A stretch of 18,696 bases of DNA from positions 1 through 18,696 of the forward strand of contig CAZWOL010000053.1 in assembly GCA_964635325.1 (NCBI GenBank), in the 5' to 3' direction. The stretch is from BOG-1112 sp964635325. GTDB lineage: Bacteria; Bdellovibrionota_B; Oligoflexia; Oligoflexales; Bog-1112. Below, one piece after another: positions 13,910-18,696 of the stretch. The first letter of the stretch is position 1; every line of letters starts with the position of its first letter. The position numbers were made by a program, and so were the translations under genes. Below the pieces are notes generated by a model that saw nothing but the letters and a program-made list of their open reading frames with translations, was not told the DNA's origin and made no database searches.

Positions 13910-14893
13910 TTACATGGAACTGCTTTCTCGCAGACGTTTTCGTGCTGAAACACTTGTTTTTTTTCTTCGAACTGATTTCTTCTTTTTTTTGACTATGGAT
14001 ACCTTGGATTTCCTAAGTTTTTTGGCAGCTCTTACTTTTTTTGGTGCAGCTTTCTTGGTTTTTAGTCGTTTTTTCACTACCACCTTCTTAGCAAGCTTTT
14101 TACGGATGCTGCTATCTGGATCGTTTTCTGGTTTATCCTGTACCTCTGCAAGGGGCTCCTCGTCCATTTCGATCCCAAACATAGAACCGAGATCGTTCGT
14201 CTTCAGGACGCTGCCTTTAGCTGTCTTGTCGATAGTACCGGATGTCGATGCTTTGGCTATTAATTCCAAGTGATCGACCTGACGCATGAGAAATAGCAAC
14301 TCCGGTTGCTGATCGAGGCGATGACCAACGCCATACATAACAGCTGCGACATGTTTGCACATATCAGCCCAATCGGGGCAGGAGCACTTTAACGAAATCT
14401 GCTGTGGAGAAGGGAATAAACCACTATTTTGCGACGTCACACATTCCATCACTCCCTTGGATAACTTTCCCTGGATTAATTCCATCAATGAAGCAATCTT
14501 CCCGGAACAGTTTTTTATGACACCTTGCCACCGCTCTTTTTCTATGGGCTTGATGTTGATTTCGACCGTATATAGCGAGGAACCGATGACTTTTGCTTTG
14601 ATCTTACCTGCAGTGATCTTGAGGTCGACAATTGACCCATTTCGGGCGTAGGTACGCCCGCGTGGCAATCTGTTCTCATAGTCCATATAGGATTCGAGAT
14701 TATCGCACCAAGCCTTACCCCAGAACGTGGTAGCGATGGTTCGTCCCTGGATGATGACTGGAGTAGTTTTTTCACCTTTCTTGTTCATCGACGCAACCTC
14801 GCGAGCCGCTTGTTTCTTTCGCTCAGCAACAGGCACATAAGGAGCCCAGCCGCCATAACCTCTATAATTTTTCTTTCTTCCCCAGCTCAACAT
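13910..14893 (-). CDS. SWIM zinc-finger protein with H1-like lysine-rich tail
   Basis: The product is 327 residues. The N-terminus (YGGWAPYVPVAERKKQA) and the TFWGKAWCDNLE block are hallmarks of the bacterial SWIM proteins that accompany SNF2 helicases. The SWIM motif is complete: C170, C172, C179 and H181 (CSC-x6-CKH). Residues from about 255 to 325 are almost entirely Lys, Arg, Ala, Val and Ser, like a histone H1 or AlgP-type tail, so DNA binding is likely. The helicase gene ends 8 bp upstream, and GGAGG lies in that gap. ATG 14893 is only 2 nt from GGAGG; the next codon, TTG 14890, is at 5 nt and may be the true start. The protein presumably works with the helicase on DNA, but the pair has no firmly established role. 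Confidence 0.88.
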   Translation of the reverse strand: MLSWGRKKNYRGYGGWAPYVPVAERKKQAAREVASMNKKGEKTTPVIIQGRTIATTFWGKAWCDNLESYMDYENRLPRGRTYARNGSIVDLKITAGKIKAKVIGSSLYTVEINIKPIEKERWQGVIKNCSGKIASLMELIQGKLSKGVMECVTSQNSGLFPSPQQISLKCSCPDWADMCKHVAAVMYGVGHRLDQQPELLFLMRQVDHLELIAKASTSGTIDKTAKGSVLKTNDLGSMFGIEMDEEPLAEVQDKPENDPDSSIRKKLAKKVVVKKRLKTKKAAPKKVRAAKKLRKSKVSIVKKKKKSVRRKKTSVSARKRLRESSSM

Positions 14894-14901
14894 AACCTCC
14901 G

Positions 14902-17631
14902 TCAGACATCATTCATTGCACTATGAATATCGAGGGATACAAGTTTGATCAGGTCGACATTACTCAGTTCAGTAAGTAATGCTTCGCTGCTTCCATCAGT
15001 GAGGAGTTCTGTAGCGATAGCCTTCTTTGCTTCAATCATGGCATCGATTTTCTCCTCAAGCGTACCTCGACATAATAACTTGTGTACCAAGACGTTCCGC
15101 CTTTGACCAATTCTAAATGCTCGATCTGTCGCCTGATTTTCCACGGCAGGGTTCCACCAGCGGTCAAAGTGAATAACATGGGAGGCTGCAGTCAAGTTGA
15201 GTCCTGTGCCTCCAGCCTTAAGTGATAAAATAAAAAATGGTGGTCCATGCTCATCTTGGAAAGCATCCACAAGGGACTTTCTCTTTTTTACTGGTGTTTC
15301 CCCATGTAAAACCAAGCCTTCTCTACCAAAGATGACGCTTAAATACTTTGCGAGAGGGTCGATCATTTCGCGAAACTGAGTAAAAATGAGCACTTTTTCT
15401 TGACGTGAGACAATTTCCTCGCAAATCTCAGCCAGTCGAATAAACTTGCCGCTGGCTTGCGCCTCAAACAAGTTGTCTCCTAACCAATGGGAAGGATGAT
15501 TACAGATTTGCTTAAATCGAATCAGAAAGGACAAGATCACACCACGGCGCTGAATACCTTCAACCTGTTCGATCTTCCGTGCTAGTTCGGTAACTGCTTT
15601 TTCGTATAGCGCTGCCTGAACTTTGCTGAGGGTGCAATAGGCCAGTACTTCAACCTTCTCGGGTAGATCAGCAATAATGCTCCGATCAGTTTTCAAACGC
15701 CGTAGAATATACGGTTGTATCAAACCACGTAGTGCTGAGTATGGATTGGTCGCTTGTTTTAAAAACTGACTAAAGACTTTGCTAGTTCCTAAAAGTCCTG
15801 GACAGATAAAATCGAATATAGACCATAAATCTGACGGACGGTTTTCAATCGGTGTTCCTGATAAAGCAATTCGTTGACTTGCTTTAATCGCTTTTACTGC
15901 TGCGGTCTGTTTGGCCCCCGGGTTTTTGATGGCCTGTGCCTCGTCAAGAATGGTGACATCCCATTCCATTTCAGCAAGCCAACGGAATCTGCTGAGAAGA
16001 GCATACGTAGTGATAGTTAGCGTAGCCTTTTCACTCTTAACTCGAAAGTCTTGTTCCCCCTCGCTGCTTGGGAGTGATGATGGATGTAAAACAAAAAACT
16101 TTAAGGAAGGTGCAAATTTCTCTGCTTCAGCAAGCCAGTTCCCAATAAGAGAGGCTGGAACAACTAGCAGTCCGTGACAAGATGGCTTCTGCTCCTTTAG
16201 TAAGAGAATAAGAGCCAGAACTTGAATTGTTTTTCCAAGGCCCATATCGTCAGCAAGACAAGCACCAAGGCGTAAGCGGTGCATTAGCCACATCCATTTG
16301 ACACCCGCCTGTTGATAGGGGCGCAAGGTGGCTTTAAGATTCGTTGCTAGGCACTTTTCTTCACGAGCATCCGGGTTTCTTAAATCATCAATGGTTTGAG
16401 CTAACCAATCTCCTGCAACAATATGAGACCATTCTCTGCTTGTCGACAACTCGAAGTCTAGCCCAGCTTTGCCTCCAAGGGAGGATGCGCTCGCTAACAA
16501 TCTCATGGCATCTGCAAAACTGACACCATCTTTCACCACGGTTTTCTGCACTTTTCGCCAATGAGCTAGAGCTTCTTGCAGCTTGTCGCGATCAACTTCG
16601 ACCCAATGTCCCCTGAGAGAAATAAGATTTGAGGTACTATGAAGAATTTCTTCCCACTCTTCTTTGCTGAGTGCCTCTCCTTCAAGCGCACATGCGACTT
16701 CAAAATCTAGTAAGGCATCAAGACCAAAGTCGGATGGTTTTTTCTTTCCAACGGTTATGCGAATCTCTGGGCGTGGTGGGCGTTTTGTCTGCCACCAATC
16801 AGGTACCCGTACAACGACGCCTGCCGCTTCAAAGGTTGGGATTTCTTTAAGAAACTTGTAGGCTTCATTAGCACTCCAGGCGCGAGGGTGAAAGATCTCC
16901 CCTTCGTCCACTAGTTTTTTAAGCCACGGGCTATTCTCTGCAGCCTTTTGAACAGGCTTTAAAAGGGTTATAAGTGCATTTCTATTGCTTGCACCCGAAA
17001 ATTCTTGGATAGCTCGGCCAAGAGGAAGATGCTGAGCTCTAGCCATCGCAGATAGTCGGTTTGTATAAGTTGCCAGGAATGCAAATGGCTGTTCAGGATC
17101 TTGTTTGTTTTCTGCTAAGTGGAAACAAACACGACCGACGAGGTTCCAAGCAGGATTCAGCGTATGAATAAAATCAGCAGCACTCCCTTTGTGTTTTGAT
17201 AGCCGATTTTTCACCTCCAGAGAAAGATCTTGCCAATAACTCCGTAGAAGTTCGCTATTGAGGTACTCGCCTCCATGCATGGGGGGTGCAACAGTAAGCA
17301 AATTTGAGAGCTCGGATATAGGAGCTAGCAACTCGAAAGCTTGGTTTTTATCCTCTAAATTTGGAAGTGCGCATAAATGAGTGAAAAAAAGACGGGAAAA
17401 ATCGCGCCAAAAATTTAATGTTGCAGGCATGGGAAGTGTAAGTTCTGAACTTACCAACTGCAAGAATCCCGAGGCGTTTCCTTTCAAGAATGCATCAATA
17501 ATTTGCTGTCCCACATTGAGAGGAACAACGACCGGTGCGGTGTCCAGGTTTTCATTTTTAGCTTCGACATGGATATGCCCACTTGGAGTGACGGAAGCAC
17601 TCAGCGTCACGTATTGGGAAGAATCCGGCAT
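14902..17631 (-). CDS. SNF2-family DEAD-like ATPase/helicase (bacterial Swi2/Snf2 type)
   Basis: The 909-residue protein has a full SNF2 ATPase at its C-terminal half. Walker A DDMGLGKT is at 461-468 and the Walker B DEAQ at 563-566. Motif III is LSGTPIENRPSDLW, motif IV is VLIFTQF, motif V is LKAGGTGLNLT, and motif VI is QATDRAFRIGQ (833-843). About residues 250-375 resemble the SNF2-associated DUF3670 domain (GLDALLDFEVAC, GHWVEVD). The first 250 residues are helical and unassigned. The start is ATG 17631, 7 nt after AGGAG; in-frame ATGs at 17646 and 17661 are less well placed. Such proteins translocate on double-stranded DNA and move or strip bound proteins. Together with the SWIM gene it forms a two-gene operon. 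Confidence 0.93.
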   Translation of the reverse strand: MPDSSQYVTLSASVTPSGHIHVEAKNENLDTAPVVVPLNVGQQIIDAFLKGNASGFLQLVSSELTLPMPATLNFWRDFSRLFFTHLCALPNLEDKNQAFELLAPISELSNLLTVAPPMHGGEYLNSELLRSYWQDLSLEVKNRLSKHKGSAADFIHTLNPAWNLVGRVCFHLAENKQDPEQPFAFLATYTNRLSAMARAQHLPLGRAIQEFSGASNRNALITLLKPVQKAAENSPWLKKLVDEGEIFHPRAWSANEAYKFLKEIPTFEAAGVVVRVPDWWQTKRPPRPEIRITVGKKKPSDFGLDALLDFEVACALEGEALSKEEWEEILHSTSNLISLRGHWVEVDRDKLQEALAHWRKVQKTVVKDGVSFADAMRLLASASSLGGKAGLDFELSTSREWSHIVAGDWLAQTIDDLRNPDAREEKCLATNLKATLRPYQQAGVKWMWLMHRLRLGACLADDMGLGKTIQVLALILLLKEQKPSCHGLLVVPASLIGNWLAEAEKFAPSLKFFVLHPSSLPSSEGEQDFRVKSEKATLTITTYALLSRFRWLAEMEWDVTILDEAQAIKNPGAKQTAAVKAIKASQRIALSGTPIENRPSDLWSIFDFICPGLLGTSKVFSQFLKQATNPYSALRGLIQPYILRRLKTDRSIIADLPEKVEVLAYCTLSKVQAALYEKAVTELARKIEQVEGIQRRGVILSFLIRFKQICNHPSHWLGDNLFEAQASGKFIRLAEICEEIVSRQEKVLIFTQFREMIDPLAKYLSVIFGREGLVLHGETPVKKRKSLVDAFQDEHGPPFFILSLKAGGTGLNLTAASHVIHFDRWWNPAVENQATDRAFRIGQRRNVLVHKLLCRGTLEEKIDAMIEAKKAIATELLTDGSSEALLTELSNVDLIKLVSLDIHSAMNDV

Positions 17632-17650
17632 GATACTACTCCTCATGAAC

Positions 17651-17703
17651 CCCCCACACACTCTGGTGTTTCACACCTATTTAAACTGAAGCTGCAGTGG
17701 GGG
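17651..17703 (-). promoter_or_regulatory. Structured leader upstream of the SNF2 gene
   Basis: CCCCCAC (17651-17657) pairs with GTGGGGG (17697-17703). Inside, GGTGT / ACACC (17665-17677) closes a 3-nt loop. On the minus strand the fold lies about 20 nt before ATG 17631 and leaves the AGGAG exposed. It could be an operator for a dimeric repressor or an mRNA leader fold. Confidence 0.35.
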
Positions 17704-17821
17704 AGAGGTATATAACGGATCTTCAGCTTTTTTTCCATAAACAACCGAATACTCCTCACAATTTGAGGTTGCTGCTGAACGCAGGTGCAGAGGTGAGCTA
17801 AAGATCTGTCGTCCTAATTTA

Positions 17822-18142
17822 ATCTGTATAATTAAACAGCATTTTATCAATCAGCAATGTGTTCGGTCGTGGTGTGAATAATCCGCTAGTGTGTGCGCAT
17901 CGACCCGAGGATGTTCTCAAGGACTTATGTGTTTCATTTGATCGAGATCCCATCCGATTTGTTTAATTTGAGTGCGATCCATCAACCAACACACGCCACT
18001 TTTGTTGGTGGTGCATAGAATTTACTATCCAACACTAAAAACGGTAGTGTTGGATGATTGAAAAGACGAAATTTTTCATATTTTTCCCCAAAAATGGGCT
18101 TTGCGGTAGGTTTTGTTCATCTAACATCTGTATAATGAACAG
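17822..18142 (+). repeat. Direct repeat pair carrying TATAAT
   Basis: ATCTGTATAATTAAACAG (17822-17839) recurs as ATCTGTATAATGAACAG (18126-18142), 304 bp apart. Both contain a perfect -10 hexamer; neither has an obvious TTGACA at 16-18 bp. In the second copy GTTCAT (18115-18120) and ATGAAC (18135-18140) also form an inverted repeat around the motif. Confidence 0.5.
17985..18055 (+). repeat. Two adjacent hairpins with related stems
   Basis: ACCAACA / TGTTGGT (17985-18009) is followed by an 11-bp perfect stem ATCCAACACTA / TAGTGTTGGAT with a 7-nt loop (18027-18055). Both left arms share CCAACAC and both right arms share TGTTGG. Confidence 0.55.
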
Positions 18143-18215
18143 TTGGTAATGATCGATTTAAATCAATAAAATCAGTAAGTTATGGTGTTTTTTGAGGTTT
18201 GCTGAACAAAAATAG

Positions 18216-18251
18216 CTTTAAGCACAGATAAAGCAGAGGCTTTGCTTAAAG
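18216..18251 (+). repeat. Nested hairpin
   Basis: CTTTAAGC / GCTTAAAG forms the outer stem and AAAGC / GCTTT the inner stem with an AGAG loop. The 5' side has a 6-nt bulge. No T-tract follows, so it is not a typical terminator. Confidence 0.5.
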
Positions 18252-18367
18252 ATTATACATTTAAGATGAGGGTCTGAGGCTTTCAGCTAGCAATCGATTC
18301 AATTGTCCTGCCAAATAGAATGGTAAAGACAGAAGTCGCTAAGAAAATAACTCAACGATAGGTAAGC

Positions 18368-18496
18368 CACTGGCTTTGCCAGTGTGACTCCCAAGGCTTG
18401 GCCTTCAGATTCAGTGTGTGGATTCGGAGCACCGATGTGCGTGAAGTGTGCGCACTGCGTCGAGTAGAAGCGCACCTCAGGGTGTGCTTCTACTCG
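18368..18496 (+). repeat. Cluster of five consecutive hairpins
   Basis: In order: CACTGGC-TTT-GCCAGTG (18368-18384), AAGGC-TTG-GCCTT (18393-18405), GCAC-CGAT-GTGC (18429-18440), AGTG-TGCG-CACT (18445-18456), and a 15-bp stem with one G-T pair and a 6-nt loop (18461-18496). None is followed by a T-tract. The density is far above that of the other spacers. It may be a structured RNA, a transposon end, or a recombination or protein-binding site. Confidence 0.6.
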
Positions 18497-18631
18497 ACCC
18501 GAGAAATCGTCTTTAAAGATTGCAAACGTTCGCGCCCACCACAAGCACGAATATGGTTTTCTACTATATCGTCTGCAGACAATTCTTGTGTCAGAGCAGT
18601 TACAAGTTCGGATGTAAGAAGGAGCACCATC

Positions 18632-18696
18632 ATGATCATACCTGACATTTCCCAACGATCACCTGCTTACATAGCTAAGACACCTTTTGCTGAAGG
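18632..18696 (+). CDS. Start of a gene that runs off the window (partial)
   Basis: ATG 18632 is preceded by AAGGAG with 7-nt spacing, the best ribosome-binding site in this part. Twenty-one codons (MIIPDISQRSPAYIAKTPFA and on) are open to the window end. Too little is present to name a product. Confidence 0.5.
   Translation, partial: MIIPDISQRSPAYIAKTPFAE

Larger units (their letters stand above)
17704..18631. other. 928-bp noncoding stretch rich in hairpins and short repeats
   Basis: I find no convincing gene here. A 118-codon minus-strand frame at 18299-18655 has no recognisable domain and runs through perfect hairpins, so I do not accept it. The stretch contains a repeated TATAAT-bearing motif, two adjacent related hairpins (17985-18055), a nested hairpin (18216-18251) and a cluster of five hairpins (18368-18496). 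It may hold promoters for both flanking genes, an unannotated RNA, or ends of a decayed mobile element. Confidence 0.5.

Noticed and set aside
13914..14273. 119-codon plus-strand frame, Phe-rich
   Set aside because: It is the antisense image of the Lys-rich tail of the SWIM protein (Lys codons read as Phe).
13910..17631. DISARM or other named defence system
   Set aside because: Only a SNF2 ATPase and a SWIM protein are present; no methylase, phospholipase-D domain or DUF1998 partner is encoded beside them in the window.
17704..18631. CRISPR array
   Set aside because: Repeats are few, unevenly spaced and without uniform spacers, and no cas gene is present.
18299..18655. 118-codon minus-strand frame
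   Set aside because: It runs through several perfect hairpins, has no domain, an unlikely Cys/His/Tyr mix, and overlaps the well-supported start at 18632.

Overview
The window looks like part of a chromosome from a Gram-negative bacterium with moderate GC content. The clearest signs are kdsB (a lipopolysaccharide Kdo enzyme), many short proteins with Sec signal peptides, a rhomboid protease and a YqjD-like inner-membrane protein. About half of the genes encode exported proteins that I cannot name, and three different transposon families have left decayed traces. That mix would suit a host-associated or amoeba-associated proteobacterium, but this is inference. I cannot fix the lineage from the sequence.

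Layout. 1-945: right-hand part of an IS200/IS605-type element with an N-terminally truncated tnpB and a 3' hairpin block typical of an omega RNA/right end, fused to the tail of a Cys-rich membrane protein gene. 1388-2218: an exported protein of unknown function. 2284-4271: malate synthase A, translationally coupled to a small membrane zinc-ribbon protein. 4220-5623 (minus strand): an exported protein whose 3' end overlaps the previous gene, then a rhomboid protease with intact catalytic residues. 5740-7020: a YegD-like Hsp70-family ATPase, divergent from the rhomboid and ended by a strong two-way terminator. 7086-8307 (minus): a YqjD/ElaB-like protein and a very hydrophilic charged protein. 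8550-10651: an exported coiled-coil protein, kdsB, and another exported protein. 10652-10963: a repeat-rich spacer with a probable IS630-type transposase remnant. 10964-12016: an exported protein. 12044-12562 (minus): a guanine-deaminase-like enzyme with an apparent signal peptide.

12735-13895 holds a small exported-protein gene cut near its 3' end by a defective 787-bp insertion sequence. The element has inverted repeats and a 5-bp target duplication, and the original last codons can still be read on its far side. 13910-17631 (minus) is a two-gene unit: a SNF2 helicase followed by a SWIM zinc-finger protein with a histone-H1-like lysine-rich tail. 17704-18631 is a long noncoding stretch dense in hairpins and a repeated TATAAT-bearing motif. 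It ends just before a gene that starts at 18632 and runs off the window.

Functionally the window is a mosaic of housekeeping genes (aceB, kdsB), membrane and proteostasis genes (rhomboid, YegD-like), a chromatin-type SNF2/SWIM pair and lineage-specific exported proteins. The stretches that known genes explain least are the hairpin-rich spacer at 17.7-18.6 kb, the SNF2/SWIM pair and the exported deaminase. I see no tRNA, rRNA or CRISPR array.
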